From positions 1,699,001-1,763,000 of the forward strand of contig NZ_JABWRZ020000001.1 in the NCBI RefSeq assembly GCF_014269185.2: a stretch of 64,000 nt of DNA. The letters are read 5' to 3'. Position 1 is the first letter of the stretch. Every line of letters starts with the position of its first letter. The position numbers and the translations under genes were made by a program. Below, one piece after another: positions 49,776 through 58,459 of this stretch. The notes below the pieces were generated by a model that was not told the DNA's origin, made no database searches, and saw only the letters and a program-made list of their open reading frames with translations. The DNA comes from Pseudomonas oryzicola. GTDB lineage: Bacteria; Pseudomonadota; Gammaproteobacteria; Pseudomonadales; Pseudomonadaceae.

Positions 49776-50528
49776 CTACATACTGACCTCGACCTGGCCT
49801 GGGCCGGTGACCCTGGCCTTGACTACCCGTTTGGAATTGAGGTTGCGCACCCGGATCTGTTCGCTCAGGCCGCCCTTGCTCAGCGCTTCGCCGGGCATGC
49901 GGACGCTCAGGCTGCCGCTGCGGGCGATGATCACCACGTGATCGCCCTTGCGCACCACCTCGGCCTGTTCCAGGTGTTGCGGGGTGAGCACCTGGTCGAT
50001 CACCGTGGGGCGCAGCATCTTCATGCCGACCGCCTGGTCCAGTTCGGTCAGGAAGCCTTGCCCCAGCGTGCCGACATCGCGTTCGCGCAGGGCCACGTCG
50101 CCTTCGCCTACCACGTTGTCGCGCTTGAGCGGGCGGGTCATCACCACCACCTCGCGGAACAGCCGCACGGTGGCCGGTACGAACACGGTCCACGGCGCGG
50201 CGCCGTCGCAACGCACCTTTACCGTTACCCGGCCCAGCGGTTGCGCCGGGCTTTCCAGCGAGGCGTCCAGTTGCTGGCTGCACAGCGGCATGCGCAGGCG
50301 CGGGTCGAGCGGGTTGACCTGGATTTCGTAGCGCCCGGCGGTCTGGGTGGTGGCCAGGTAATCTTCGATGCTGAATTCAAGAAACCCCTGGGTGACACCG
50401 ATAAGCTGTTCAGGCAAGGTAAACGCGTCCGCTAGCGTGCGAACGCCGGGCACCAGCAGGCAGAGCATGGCCAGCGAGCCAGCCAGCAAGCGCGTCAATC
50501 GTCGGAAAAATGTCGTTTTCGTGTACAT
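49776..50528 (-). CDS. flgA: Flagellar P-ring assembly chaperone FlgA
   Basis: A periplasmic chaperone needed for FlgI P-ring assembly. The product is 250 aa. A signal sequence (RLLAGSLAMLCLLVPGVRTLA) is followed by an SAF domain (about residues 130-190, TRPLKRDNVVGEGDVALRER) and a C-terminal beta domain (GDHVVIIARSGSLSVRMPG). ATG 50528 is taken; an in-frame TTG at 50537 is an alternative. A sigma-54 promoter lies so close that the message would be nearly leaderless (see the promoter entry), so the true start may be further in. Confidence 0.9.
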   Translation of the reverse strand: MYTKTTFFRRLTRLLAGSLAMLCLLVPGVRTLADAFTLPEQLIGVTQGFLEFSIEDYLATTQTAGRYEIQVNPLDPRLRMPLCSQQLDASLESPAQPLGRVTVKVRCDGAAPWTVFVPATVRLFREVVVMTRPLKRDNVVGEGDVALRERDVGTLGQGFLTELDQAVGMKMLRPTVIDQVLTPQHLEQAEVVRKGDHVVIIARSGSLSVRMPGEALSKGGLSEQIRVRNLNSKRVVKARVTGPGQVEVSM

Positions 50529-50533
50529 GACGC

Positions 50534-50560
50534 TCAAAAAAGCAAAGCCCGTGCCGACTC
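50534..50560 (+). promoter_or_regulatory. Candidate sigma-28 promoter of cheV
   Basis: TCAAAAAA-N11-GCCGACTC fits the FliA pattern moderately (GCCGA core intact). It lies 46 bp before cheV. Chemotaxis genes cheV and cheR are expected late, FliA-type targets in Pseudomonas. It overlaps the minus-strand sigma-54 site of flgA. Confidence 0.5.
50541..50556 (-). promoter_or_regulatory. Candidate sigma-54 promoter of flgA
   Basis: On the minus strand CGGCACGGGCTTTGCT has GG-N10-GC spacing and nearly matches TGGCACG-N4-TTGCT. Transcription would begin about 12 bp after the GC, near 50530, which is only about 2 nt before the ATG at 50528. This fits FleQ/RpoN control of an early flagellar gene, but implies a leaderless message or a later start codon. 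Confidence 0.65.
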
Positions 50561-50605
50561 GCTATCTGAGTGGCAACAAAAGGCTTAAATGTAGAGGAGT
50601 CTGGC

Positions 50606-51535
50606 ATGGCAGGTGTTATGGATTCGGTCAACCAGCGCACCCAGCTGGTAGGGCAGAACCGCCTGGAACTGCTGCTGTTCCGCCTCAATGGCGAGCAGCT
50701 TTATGGCATCAACGTGTTCAAGGTCAGGGAGGTGCTGCAATGCCCGGCGCTGACCCTGCTGCCCAAGGCGCATCCGGTGGTGCGTGGCGTTGCCAACATT
50801 CGCGGGGCGACCATCCCGATCCTCGACCTGTCGATGGCCACCGGGCTGCGGCCGCTGCAGGAAGACACGCGCAACAGCTTCGTGATCATTACCGAATACA
50901 ACACCAAGACCCAGGGCTTCCTGGTGCACTCGGTGGAACGCATCGTCAACATGAACTGGGAAGAAATCCATCCGCCACCCAAGGGTACCGGTCGCGATCA
51001 CTACCTGACCGCCGTCACCCGGGTGGACAACCGCATGGTCGAGATCATCGACGTGGAGAAGGTGCTGGCCGAAGTGGCGCCGTCGTCCGAGTCGGTGTCG
51101 GCCGGGGTGGTCGATGCCGAGGTGCAGGACAAGGCTGTGTTGCTGCGGGTGCTCACCGTCGACGATTCATCGGTGGCGCGCAAGCAGGTCAGCCGTTGCC
51201 TGCAGACCGTGGGGGTCGAGGTGGTGGCGCTCAATGATGGTCGCCAGGCCCTGAACTATCTGCGTCAGCTGGTGGACGAAGGCAAGAAGCCGGAAGAAGA
51301 GTTCCTGATGATGATCTCGGACATTGAAATGCCGGAAATGGATGGCTACACGCTGACTGCAGAGATCCGCAGTGATCCGCGCATGCAAAAATTGCATATC
51401 TGCCTGCATACTTCGCTTTCCGGGGTATTCAACCAGGCGATGGTAAAGAAGGTCGGGGCCGATGACTTCCTGGCCAAGTTCAAGCCGGACGACCTGGCCC
51501 AGCGGGTGGTCGACCGGATCAAGGCAGCGCATTGA
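50606..51535 (+). CDS. cheV: Chemotaxis coupling protein CheV
   Basis: CheV couples receptors to CheA and is itself phosphorylated for adaptation. The product is 309 aa. A CheW-like domain (residues about 15-165, LLLFRLNGEQLYGINVFKVR) is followed by a response-regulator domain (about 180-305) with the acceptor aspartate in MMISDIEMPEMDG and the conserved lysine in DDFLAKFKPDD. ATG 50606 follows GAGGAG. cheR follows in the same direction after 51 bp. Confidence 0.94.
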   Translation: MAGVMDSVNQRTQLVGQNRLELLLFRLNGEQLYGINVFKVREVLQCPALTLLPKAHPVVRGVANIRGATIPILDLSMATGLRPLQEDTRNSFVIITEYNTKTQGFLVHSVERIVNMNWEEIHPPPKGTGRDHYLTAVTRVDNRMVEIIDVEKVLAEVAPSSESVSAGVVDAEVQDKAVLLRVLTVDDSSVARKQVSRCLQTVGVEVVALNDGRQALNYLRQLVDEGKKPEEEFLMMISDIEMPEMDGYTLTAEIRSDPRMQKLHICLHTSLSGVFNQAMVKKVGADDFLAKFKPDDLAQRVVDRIKAAH

Positions 51536-51586
51536 AAGCGCCGGGAGCAACCTCCCGGCACCAGTGATTGAAAAGAGGCGGCAGAA

Positions 51587-52414
51587 GTGTCTACGGGTAA
51601 TTTGGATTTCGAACAGTTCCGGGTCTTCCTGGAGAAAGCCTGTGGCATCCTGCTGGGGGAGAATAAGCAGTACCTGGTTTCCAGCCGTCTCAACAAGCTG
51701 ATGGAGCAACAGGGCATCAAGAGCCTGGGCGAGCTGGTACAACGCATCCAGGCTCAGCCGCGAGGTGGCTTGCGCGAGCAGGTGGTCGATGCCATGACCA
51801 CCAACGAAACCCTCTGGTTTCGCGATACCTACCCGTTCGAAGTGCTGAAGAACAAGGTGATTCCGGAATTCATCCGCAACAACCCTGGCCAGCGCCTGCG
51901 CATGTGGTCGGCGGCCTGTTCGTCAGGGCAGGAGCCGTATTCCATCTCGATGGCCATCGACGAGTTCGAGCGTGGCAACCTTGGCCAGTTGAAGATGGGC
52001 GCGCAGATCGTCGCCACCGACCTGTCCGGCAGCATGCTGACCAATTGCAAGACCGGCGAGTACGATAGTCTGGCGATTGCCCGCGGCCTGTCCCAGGAGC
52101 GCCTGCAACGCTACTTCGACACCAAGGGGCCGGGGCGCTGGGCGGTCAAGCCGGCGATTCGCAGCCGGGTCGAATTCCGCTCGTTCAACCTGCTCGACAG
52201 TTATGCCAGCCTGGGCAAGTTCGACGTGGTGTTCTGCCGCAACGTGCTGATCTACTTCTCGGCACAGGTGAAGAAGGACATCCTGATGCGCATTCATGGC
52301 ACCTTGAAACCGGGTGGCTACCTGTTCCTTGGAGCTTCCGAGGCGCTGAACGGGTTGCCGGACCATTACCAGATGGTGCAATGCAGCCCGGGGATCATCT
52401 ACCAGGCCAAGTAA
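51587..52414 (+). CDS. cheR: Chemotaxis protein methyltransferase CheR
   Basis: Methylates glutamates of chemoreceptors using S-adenosylmethionine. The product is 275 aa with the start GTG 51587 and GAGGCGG upstream. An N-terminal helical domain is followed by the SAM-binding fold (RMWSAACSSGQEPYSISMA at about residue 105; FDVVFCRNVLIYFS near 212; LKPGGYLFLGASEAL near the end). It is co-transcribed with cheV, and a strong terminator follows before the flgB promoter. Confidence 0.95.
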   Translation: MSTGNLDFEQFRVFLEKACGILLGENKQYLVSSRLNKLMEQQGIKSLGELVQRIQAQPRGGLREQVVDAMTTNETLWFRDTYPFEVLKNKVIPEFIRNNPGQRLRMWSAACSSGQEPYSISMAIDEFERGNLGQLKMGAQIVATDLSGSMLTNCKTGEYDSLAIARGLSQERLQRYFDTKGPGRWAVKPAIRSRVEFRSFNLLDSYASLGKFDVVFCRNVLIYFSAQVKKDILMRIHGTLKPGGYLFLGASEALNGLPDHYQMVQCSPGIIYQAK

Positions 52415-52418
52415 GCAC

Positions 52419-52449
52419 AAAGGCCGGCAACGAAAGTTGCCGGCCTTTT
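52419..52449 (+). terminator. Intrinsic terminator after cheR
   Basis: Stem AAAGGCCGGCAAC/GTTGCCGGCCTTT with a GAAA tetraloop and a T run, 5 bp after the cheR stop. It isolates cheVR from the flgB operon. Confidence 0.92.
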
Positions 52450-52651
52450 GTTTGCCGTGTCGGCGTTTTTGCGGGCATGCCTGCGAACAGGCCGAAGCAG
52501 GAAAAGCTGACGTCAATTTTTTGTTTTGCCGCTTTTGCCGCCTGGCAATTGCCGCTTTGACCGCATCAGGCGGAAGGCCTTTGCCGCTTTTCTGGCATCA
52601 CCCTGACAGCCCTGCGCCCGACAAGCCCGTAATTCCAGGGTTTGCGAGGGT

Positions 52652-52667
52652 TGGCACAGCCCTTGCT
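52652..52667 (+). promoter_or_regulatory. Sigma-54 promoter of the flgB operon
   Basis: TGGCACAGCCCTTGCT matches TGGCAC-N5-TTGC with GG-N10-GC spacing. The start would be near 52679, giving a 37-nt leader to flgB. This is the expected RpoN control of the flagellar rod-hook operon, with FleQ or FleR as activator. The rest of 52450-52651 holds nothing else I recognise. Confidence 0.9.
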
Positions 52668-52715
52668 ATACCTTGCCCAACGATATTCCGGTCAACCTCC
52701 GAAGGTTTCCCCGAC

Positions 52716-53123
52716 ATGAGCATCAGCTTCGACAAGGCGCTTGGTATTCACGAAAAGGCCCTGGGCTTCCGCGCCCAGCGCGCCGAAGTGCTGGCCAACA
52801 ACATTGCCAACGCCGACACGCCCAACTACAAGGCGCGCGACATGGACTTCGCCTCGGTGCTCGCTGCCGAAAGCGACAAGCAGCAGAGCGGCCGTTTCAG
52901 CCTCGAGCGCACCAACAGCCGCCACATCGAGGCCGAGGGCCTTGCCATGGCCGACGATACCCTGAAGTACCGCACGCCGCTGCAGCCTTCGATCGACCAG
53001 AACACCGTGGACGCGCAGATCGAGCAGTCGAACTACACCGAAAACGCGGTCGGCTTCCAGGCCAGCTTTACCTTGCTCAACAGTAAATTCAAAGGGCTGG
53101 TTTCGGCCCTGCGGGGAGAATGA
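52716..53123 (+). CDS. flgB: Flagellar basal-body rod protein FlgB
   Basis: Proximal rod subunit, 135 aa. The N terminus (FDKALGIHEKALGFRAQRAE, LANNIANADTPNYKARDMDF) is the rod motif, and the C-terminal helix contains YTENAVGFQASFTLLNSKFK. It is exported by the flagellar type III system without a cleaved signal. ATG 52716 is taken by homology. It overlaps by 4 bp with a possible flgC start, with flgC itself starting at 53126. First gene of flgBCDE. Confidence 0.95.
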   Translation: MSISFDKALGIHEKALGFRAQRAEVLANNIANADTPNYKARDMDFASVLAAESDKQQSGRFSLERTNSRHIEAEGLAMADDTLKYRTPLQPSIDQNTVDAQIEQSNYTENAVGFQASFTLLNSKFKGLVSALRGE

Positions 53124-53125
53124 CC

Positions 53126-53569
53126 ATGTCCCTTTCCAGTGTCTTCAACATTGCCGGTAGCGGCATGAGCGCGCAGAACACGCGCCTGAACACCGTTGCT
53201 TCGAACATTGCCAACGCCGAGACCGTGTCTTCGAGCATCGACCAGACCTACCGTGCTCGCCATCCGGTGTTCGCCACTACCTTTCAGGATGCGCAGGCCG
53301 GTAGCAGCCAGTCGCTGTTCGAAGACCAGGGCGAAGCCGGGCAGGGCGTGCAGGTAAAAGGCATCGTCGAGGACCAGAGCAACCTGGAAGCGCGCTACGA
53401 GCCGAACCACCCGGCGGCGAACAAGGACGGCTATGTCTACTACCCGAACGTCAACGTGGTCGAGGAAATGGCTGACATGATTTCCGCCAGTCGTGCGTTC
53501 CAGACCAATGCCGAACTGATGAACACGGCCAAGAGCATGATGCAGAAAGTCCTGACCCTCGGTCAGTGA
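53126..53569 (+). CDS. flgC: Flagellar basal-body rod protein FlgC
   Basis: Proximal rod subunit, 147 aa. It has the N-terminal rod motif (SGMSAQNTRLNTVASNIANA) and the C-terminal VNVVEEMADMISASRAFQTN. ATG 53126 is preferred over ATG 53120 because GGGGAGAA is correctly spaced for it and the family starts MSLSSVFNIAGS. It lies 2 bp after flgB. Confidence 0.95.
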   Translation: MSLSSVFNIAGSGMSAQNTRLNTVASNIANAETVSSSIDQTYRARHPVFATTFQDAQAGSSQSLFEDQGEAGQGVQVKGIVEDQSNLEARYEPNHPAANKDGYVYYPNVNVVEEMADMISASRAFQTNAELMNTAKSMMQKVLTLGQ

Positions 53570-53584
53570 TAAGGAAACCAGACC

Positions 53585-54289
53585 ATGGCAATCGATACTA
53601 CCGGCGTGAATCTCAACGAAGTGCTTGCGGCGTCGGGTGTGGGTACCAACACCAAGAAGACCGTGGACACTGTATCCAAGACCGGCACTGACTCGCTCGG
53701 CAAGGATGCCTTCCTGCAGTTGCTGGTGACCCAGATGCAGCACCAGAACCCGCTGGATCCGCAGGACAACGGTGAGTTCGTTGCCCAGTTGGCGCAGTTC
53801 AGCAGCCTCGAAGGCATTACCTCGCTGAACGAATCGGTCAGTGCCATTACCAGTGCCATGGCCTCGTCCCAGGCGCTGCAGGCGTCGTCGCTGGTCGGTC
53901 GCTCGGTGGTGGTGCAGAACGACAAGGCTATCGTCGATACCACCGAAAGCTTCAATGCACAGTTTGTGGTGCCGCAAGCCATTGGCGAGGCGAAGATCAC
54001 CATCAAGGACAAGGACGGCAATACCGTCAAGACCATCGAACTGGGCGAGCAGAAAGCCGGTTACGCCGATTTCATCTGGGACGGTACCAACAATAGCGGC
54101 GAGAAGGTCGACCCGGGTACCTACACCTTCACCGCCAGCACCACGGTGGATGGCAAGGCGGTGCAGATGAACACGCTGTTGCCTGCCAAGGTGACCAGCG
54201 TCAGCTTCAGCTCCGGCGGTGAAATGGTGCTGAACCTCGCTGGCGTTGGCAAAGTATCCCTGTCCGACGTGCAAACCATCGGTATCTAA
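53585..54289 (+). CDS. flgD: Flagellar hook assembly (capping) protein FlgD
   Basis: The scaffold that caps the growing hook, 234 aa. The N-terminal segment DAFLQLLVTQMQHQNPLDPQ and NGEFVAQLAQFSSLEGI is the family signature. The middle of the protein contains an Ig-like/TUDOR domain (ADFIWDGTNNSGEKVDPGTY) followed by a beta-rich end. ATG 53585, 15 bp after flgC. Exported through the flagellar secretion system. Confidence 0.94.
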   Translation: MAIDTTGVNLNEVLAASGVGTNTKKTVDTVSKTGTDSLGKDAFLQLLVTQMQHQNPLDPQDNGEFVAQLAQFSSLEGITSLNESVSAITSAMASSQALQASSLVGRSVVVQNDKAIVDTTESFNAQFVVPQAIGEAKITIKDKDGNTVKTIELGEQKAGYADFIWDGTNNSGEKVDPGTYTFTASTTVDGKAVQMNTLLPAKVTSVSFSSGGEMVLNLAGVGKVSLSDVQTIGI

Positions 54290-54320
54290 GGCCCATTAGT
54301 GCGGCAAAAGGAGCGAATTC

Positions 54321-55676
54321 ATGTCTTTCAATATCGGCCTTAGCGGTCTGTACGCAGCAAACAAGCAACTGGACGTCACCGGCAACAACATCGCCAACGT
54401 CAATACCACCGGCTTCAAGTCGTCGCGCGCCGAGTTCGCCGATGTCTACGCCGGCGCCAACCGCCTGGGCGTAGGCAAGAACCAGGTGGGTAACGGCGTG
54501 CGCCTGGCGGCTGTTTCCCAGCAGTTCACCCAGGGCGACGTCAACAACACCGGCAACGTGCTGGACATGGGCATCCAGGGCCAGGGCTTCTTCGTGTTGT
54601 CCGATAACGGCTCGCGCGTCTACACCCGTGCCGGTGCGTTCCAGGCCAGCAAGGACAACTTCGTGGTGACCTCGGACGGCCTGCGCCTGCAGGGTTATGC
54701 CGCGGACTCGACTGGCAAGATCCAGAAGGGCGTGCTGAGCGATCTGCAGATCGACACCTCGGCGCTGCAGCCGAAGGCCACGTCGCTGATCGACCAGGGC
54801 ATCAACCTGAACTCTTCGGCTGCCGATATCCCGCTGGAAGTCGACGATGGTACCGGTGCGATGGTGCCGAACCTGCCGTTCGATCCTGCTGACCAGAAGA
54901 CCTACACCAAGTCCTTCCCGACCAAGGTGTACGACAGCCAGGGCAACGAGCACACCATGGAGCAGTTCTATCGCAAGACGGGTACCAATGAGTGGACCAT
55001 GTACACCCTGGTGGATGGGCGCAACCCGTTCGATCCATCCTCCACCGTGCCGCTGGAGGGCACCATCAGCTTCAACAGCGACGGTTCGGTCAAGAGCATG
55101 ACGGCTGACAACACCGGCCACCCGGCAGGCTCGTCGTTCACCGTGACCAACAACACCTTCACCATGACCGGTTGGGTGCCTGCGGTGGAAGACTCGGCGG
55201 GTAACTGGATCGCCAATGGCGCCGCAGGCAATGCCGATGGCATGCGCCTGTCGATGAACAGCACCACTTCCTACAACACCGAGACCGCGCGCATGTCGCA
55301 GTCCCAGGATGGTTACGCGACCGGTATCCTGTCGAGCCTGAGCATCGACTCGACCGGCGTGCTGTTTGCCAGCTTCAGCAACCAGCAGTCCCGTGCCATC
55401 GGCCAGGTTGCGCTGGCCAGCTTCGCCAACGAGCAGGGCCTGCAGCAGATCGGTGGTACCCGCTGGACCGAAACCTACACGTCCGGCATTCCGGGCATCG
55501 ATGCGCCGAAGACCGGTACCCTGGGCAGCGTCGAGTCCAACTCGCTGGAAGCCTCCAACGTCAACCTGACCCAGGAGCTGGTCGAGCTGATCAAGGCGCA
55601 GAGCAATTACCAGGCGAACGCCAAGACCATCTCTACCGAAAGCACCATCATGCAGACCATCATCCAGATGACCTGA
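54321..55676 (+). CDS. flgE: Flagellar hook protein FlgE
   Basis: Builds the flagellar hook, 451 aa. The N-terminal rod/hook motif (LSGLYAANKQLDVTGNNIAN) and C-terminal helix (NVNLTQELVELIKAQSNYQA) flank a long variable surface part. The final residues TISTESTIMQTIIQMT are the export-typical end. ATG 54321 with AAAAGGAG upstream. It is followed by a short gene for an exported protein, then a terminator, and a new promoter for flgF. Confidence 0.95.
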   Translation: MSFNIGLSGLYAANKQLDVTGNNIANVNTTGFKSSRAEFADVYAGANRLGVGKNQVGNGVRLAAVSQQFTQGDVNNTGNVLDMGIQGQGFFVLSDNGSRVYTRAGAFQASKDNFVVTSDGLRLQGYAADSTGKIQKGVLSDLQIDTSALQPKATSLIDQGINLNSSAADIPLEVDDGTGAMVPNLPFDPADQKTYTKSFPTKVYDSQGNEHTMEQFYRKTGTNEWTMYTLVDGRNPFDPSSTVPLEGTISFNSDGSVKSMTADNTGHPAGSSFTVTNNTFTMTGWVPAVEDSAGNWIANGAAGNADGMRLSMNSTTSYNTETARMSQSQDGYATGILSSLSIDSTGVLFASFSNQQSRAIGQVALASFANEQGLQQIGGTRWTETYTSGIPGIDAPKTGTLGSVESNSLEASNVNLTQELVELIKAQSNYQANAKTISTESTIMQTIIQMT

Positions 55677-55748
55677 TGGTCGCTGGCTGAGCGTGTGCGG
55701 GCGAACCCCTTTGTCATGAAGGGGTTCGTCGTTTTTGCAGGGGGCCTC

Positions 55749-55934
55749 ATGAAGAAACTGCTTGTCGCACTGATTGCTGCAGCGTGCCTGTACCAGGCCC
55801 AGGCCGGCACCGCGCCATGGTGGCGCTGGGAAAGCCAGGTGGATGGGCGCCTGGTGTGCTCGCAGTGGCCGCCGGGGGAGGGCTGGAAGAAGTTTGCCGG
55901 GCCCTTCACCAATGGTGCTTGCCGCGAGCCTTGA
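55749..55934 (+). CDS. Small exported two-cysteine protein
   Basis: A 61-aa protein with a signal peptide (MKKLLVALIAAACLYQAQA). The mature part is about 42 residues and Trp-rich, starting GTAPWWRWESQVDGRLVCSQ, with two cysteines (CSQ and GACREP) that could form a disulfide in the periplasm. The ATG follows AGGGGG. No function is known to me. It lies 72 bp after flgE on the same strand, ahead of the terminator that precedes the flgF promoter, so it is probably transcribed with flgBCDE. Confidence 0.78.
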   Translation: MKKLLVALIAAACLYQAQAGTAPWWRWESQVDGRLVCSQWPPGEGWKKFAGPFTNGACREP

Positions 55935-56023
55935 ATGAGCCCGCGAAGAGGCCGGTACAAGTTTGCCGTCACCGGCAACCAAGCGCCGGATAACCGGCGT
56001 TCAATACACTGGCGGCACCCTTG

Positions 56024-56048
56024 AAAGCCCGTATTCACGGGCTTTTTC
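56024..56048 (+). terminator. Intrinsic terminator between the flgE and flgF units
   Basis: Stem AAAGCCCGT/ACGGGCTTT with an ATTC loop followed by Ts. A smaller palindrome (GCGCCGGATAACCGGCG, 55983-55999) lies just before it. Confidence 0.88.
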
Positions 56049-56062
56049 ATGTTTTCGGAAAG

Positions 56063-56080
56063 TTGGTTCGGAACTTGCTT
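56063..56080 (+). promoter_or_regulatory. Sigma-54 promoter of the flgF operon
   Basis: TTGGTTCGGAACTTGCTT has GG-N10-GC spacing and the TTGC -12 element. The start would be near 56091, 48 nt before flgF. It is weaker at -24 (TTGGTTC) than the flgB site but well placed after the terminator. Confidence 0.75.
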
Positions 56081-56138
56081 TAGAGCCTGCACAGCAGCGG
56101 CGAGCGGCAAACGATCGCCAGTGCAGCGGAGGATGACT

Positions 56139-56879
56139 GTGGACAAGATGCTTTACGTGGCCATGACCGGCGCCAGCCAGAACGCGCTGGCGCAGAAGGC
56201 CCACGCCAACAACCTGGCGAACATTTCCACCAATGGTTTTCAGCGTGATCTGGAGCAGGCGCGCTCGATGCCGGTGTTCGGCGACAGCTTTCCGGCGCGT
56301 GCCTTTGCCATGACCGAACGCCCGGCCACCGACTTCAGCGAAGGGCCGATGGTCGAAACCGGGCGCGACCTGGACGTGACGGTGACCGGCAAAGGTTTCA
56401 TCGCCGTGCAGGCGCCCGATGGCAGCGAAGCCTATGTGCGCACCGGCAGCCTGAACATCGACGCCCTTGGCGTGCTGCGTGCCGGCAACGGCATGCCGGT
56501 GATCGGTAACGGTGGCCCCATTGCCATCCCGCCAGAACAGAAGGTTGAAGTCGGCGCCGACGGCACCATCAGCATCCGCTCCATGGGTGAAGACCCACGG
56601 GTGATGGCCGAGGTCGACCGTATCAAGCTGGTCAACCCGGACAGCAAAGGCCTGACCAAGGGGCTGGACGGGCTGATTCACACCAAGGACGGTCAGCCAG
56701 CCGCCGCCGACGTCAATGTGCGGGTGGTGTCGGGCTTCCTGGAGGGCAGCAACGTCAACGCCGTGGAGGAAATGACCTCGGTGCTGGCGCTGTCCCGTCA
56801 ATTCGAACTGCACGTCAAGATGATGAACGCGGCCAAGGAAGGCGACGAAGCCATGGCGCGTGTTTTGCAAATCGGCTAA
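56139..56879 (+). CDS. flgF: Flagellar basal-body rod protein FlgF
   Basis: Proximal rod subunit, 246 aa. The start is GTG 56139 behind GCGGAGGAT, giving MDKMLYVAMTGASQNALAQK. The rod motif HANNLANISTNGFQRDLEQA and C-terminal NVNAVEEMTSVLALSRQFEL are present. The open frame back to 56049 would cross the promoter and is rejected. First of flgFGHIJKL. Confidence 0.94.
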   Translation: MDKMLYVAMTGASQNALAQKAHANNLANISTNGFQRDLEQARSMPVFGDSFPARAFAMTERPATDFSEGPMVETGRDLDVTVTGKGFIAVQAPDGSEAYVRTGSLNIDALGVLRAGNGMPVIGNGGPIAIPPEQKVEVGADGTISIRSMGEDPRVMAEVDRIKLVNPDSKGLTKGLDGLIHTKDGQPAAADVNVRVVSGFLEGSNVNAVEEMTSVLALSRQFELHVKMMNAAKEGDEAMARVLQIG

Positions 56880-56926
56880 TCACTTTTGAACGGGTGCCGT
56901 AAAACAGGCGCACGAGGAGAACTTAC

Positions 56927-57712
56927 ATGCTTCCGGCTCTTTGGGTCGCTAAAACCGGCCTGTCCGCCCAGGACACCAACCTGACGGTCATCTCCAACAA
57001 CCTGGCCAACGTCTCGACCACCGGCTTCAAGCGTGATCGCGCCGAGTTCCAGGACTTGCTGTACCAGATCAAGCGCCAGCCAGGTGCGCAGTCCACCCAG
57101 GACAGCGAACTGCCTTCCGGCCTGCAGGTCGGTACCGGTGTGCGCATCGTCGGCACGCAGAAGAACTTCCAGACCGGCAGCCTGCAGACCACCGAAAACC
57201 CGCTGGACATGGCGGTCAACGGCCGTGGCTTCTTCCAGGTGCTGCAGCCGGATGGCACGGTTTCGTATACCCGTGACGGTACCTTCCACCTGAACTCCGA
57301 TGGCCAGATCGTCACGGCCCAGGGTTTTGCCCTGGAACCGGCGATCGTGGTGCCGAATGACGCCCAGACCTTCACCGTCGGCCAGGACGGCACCGTGTCG
57401 ATCACCACCGCCGGCAACCCGGCAGCGCAGGTGATCGGCAACATCCAGACCGCCGACTTCATCAACCCGGCCGGCCTGCAGGCGATTGGCGACAACCTGT
57501 TCCTGGAAACTGCCGCCAGTGGCGCACCGCAAGTCGGCACCCCGGGCCTGAACGGTTTTGGTACCACGCTGCAGCAGACCCTGGAGAACTCCAACGTCAG
57601 CACCGTGGAAGAACTGGTGAACATGATCACCACCCAGCGTGCCTACGAGATGAACTCCAAGGTCATCTCCACCGCTGATCAGATGCTGTCGTTCGTAACC
57701 CAGCAGCTGTAA
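56927..57712 (+). CDS. flgG: Flagellar distal rod protein FlgG
   Basis: Distal rod subunit, 261 aa, the canonical length. It begins MLPALWVAKTGLSAQDTNLT and has NNLANVSTTGFKRDRAEFQD. The C-terminal NVSTVEELVNMITTQRAYEM is the rod/hook helix. The ATG follows GAGGAGA. It sits 47 bp after flgF, and flgH follows in the same direction. Confidence 0.96.
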   Translation: MLPALWVAKTGLSAQDTNLTVISNNLANVSTTGFKRDRAEFQDLLYQIKRQPGAQSTQDSELPSGLQVGTGVRIVGTQKNFQTGSLQTTENPLDMAVNGRGFFQVLQPDGTVSYTRDGTFHLNSDGQIVTAQGFALEPAIVVPNDAQTFTVGQDGTVSITTAGNPAAQVIGNIQTADFINPAGLQAIGDNLFLETAASGAPQVGTPGLNGFGTTLQQTLENSNVSTVEELVNMITTQRAYEMNSKVISTADQMLSFVTQQL

Positions 57713-57757
57713 GCCCTAGTGCAGGTTCTACTCCCGTTACACCGTGAGGTAAGTGTC

Positions 57758-58453
57758 ATGAAGCGTTTGTTGTCTGTGTTCGCCCTGGGGGGGGCGGTCG
57801 TGCTGGCAGGTTGCGTCGCGCCGACGCCCAAGCCGAACGACCCGTATTACGCGCCGGTCCTGCCGCGCACCCCGCTGCCGGCTGCAGCCAACAACGGTTC
57901 GATCTACCAGGCCGGTTTCGAGCAGAGCCTGTACACCGACCGCAAGGCGTTCCGCGTGGGTGACATCATCACCATCACCCTCAACGAACGCACTTCGGCG
58001 AGCAAGAATGCCGGCTCGCAGATCCAGAAGAACAGCAAGGCCGACATCGGCCTGACCTCGCTGTTTGGTGCCAACCCGAACACCAACAACCCGTTCGGCG
58101 GCGGCGACCTGTCGCTGGAGGCGGGTTACAGCGGCGATCGCACTACCAAGGGTGACAGCAAGGCCACCCAGGGCAACACCCTGACCGGCTCGATCACCGT
58201 GACCGTGGCCGAGGTGCTGCCCAACGGCATCATCGCCGTGCGCGGCGAAAAGTGGATGACCCTCAATACCGGTGAAGAGTTGGTGCGTATCGCCGGCCTG
58301 ATCCGTGCCGATGACATCGCCACCGACAACACCGTGCCGTCCACCCGGGTGGCCGATGCGCGCATCACCTATTCGGGTACCGGTTCGTTCGCCGATGCCA
58401 GCCAGCCCGGTTGGCTGGATCGCTTCTTCATCAGTCCGCTTTGGCCCTTCTGA
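57758..58453 (+). CDS. flgH: Flagellar L-ring lipoprotein FlgH
   Basis: Forms the L-ring bushing in the outer membrane. The product is 231 aa with a lipoprotein signal ([16 protein letters not shown], lipobox LAGC, lipid on Cys about residue 19). The mature part has the family segments [18 protein letters not shown] and [22 protein letters not shown] 57758 is chosen on the signal peptide; GAGGT is 9 bp before it. flgI starts a few bases after the stop. Confidence 0.95.
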   Translation: MKRLLSVFALGGAVVLAGCVAPTPKPNDPYYAPVLPRTPLPAAANNGSIYQAGFEQSLYTDRKAFRVGDIITITLNERTSASKNAGSQIQKNSKADIGLTSLFGANPNTNNPFGGGDLSLEAGYSGDRTTKGDSKATQGNTLTGSITVTVAEVLPNGIIAVRGEKWMTLNTGEELVRIAGLIRADDIATDNTVPSTRVADARITYSGTGSFADASQPGWLDRFFISPLWPF

Positions 58454-58459
58454 GTACGG

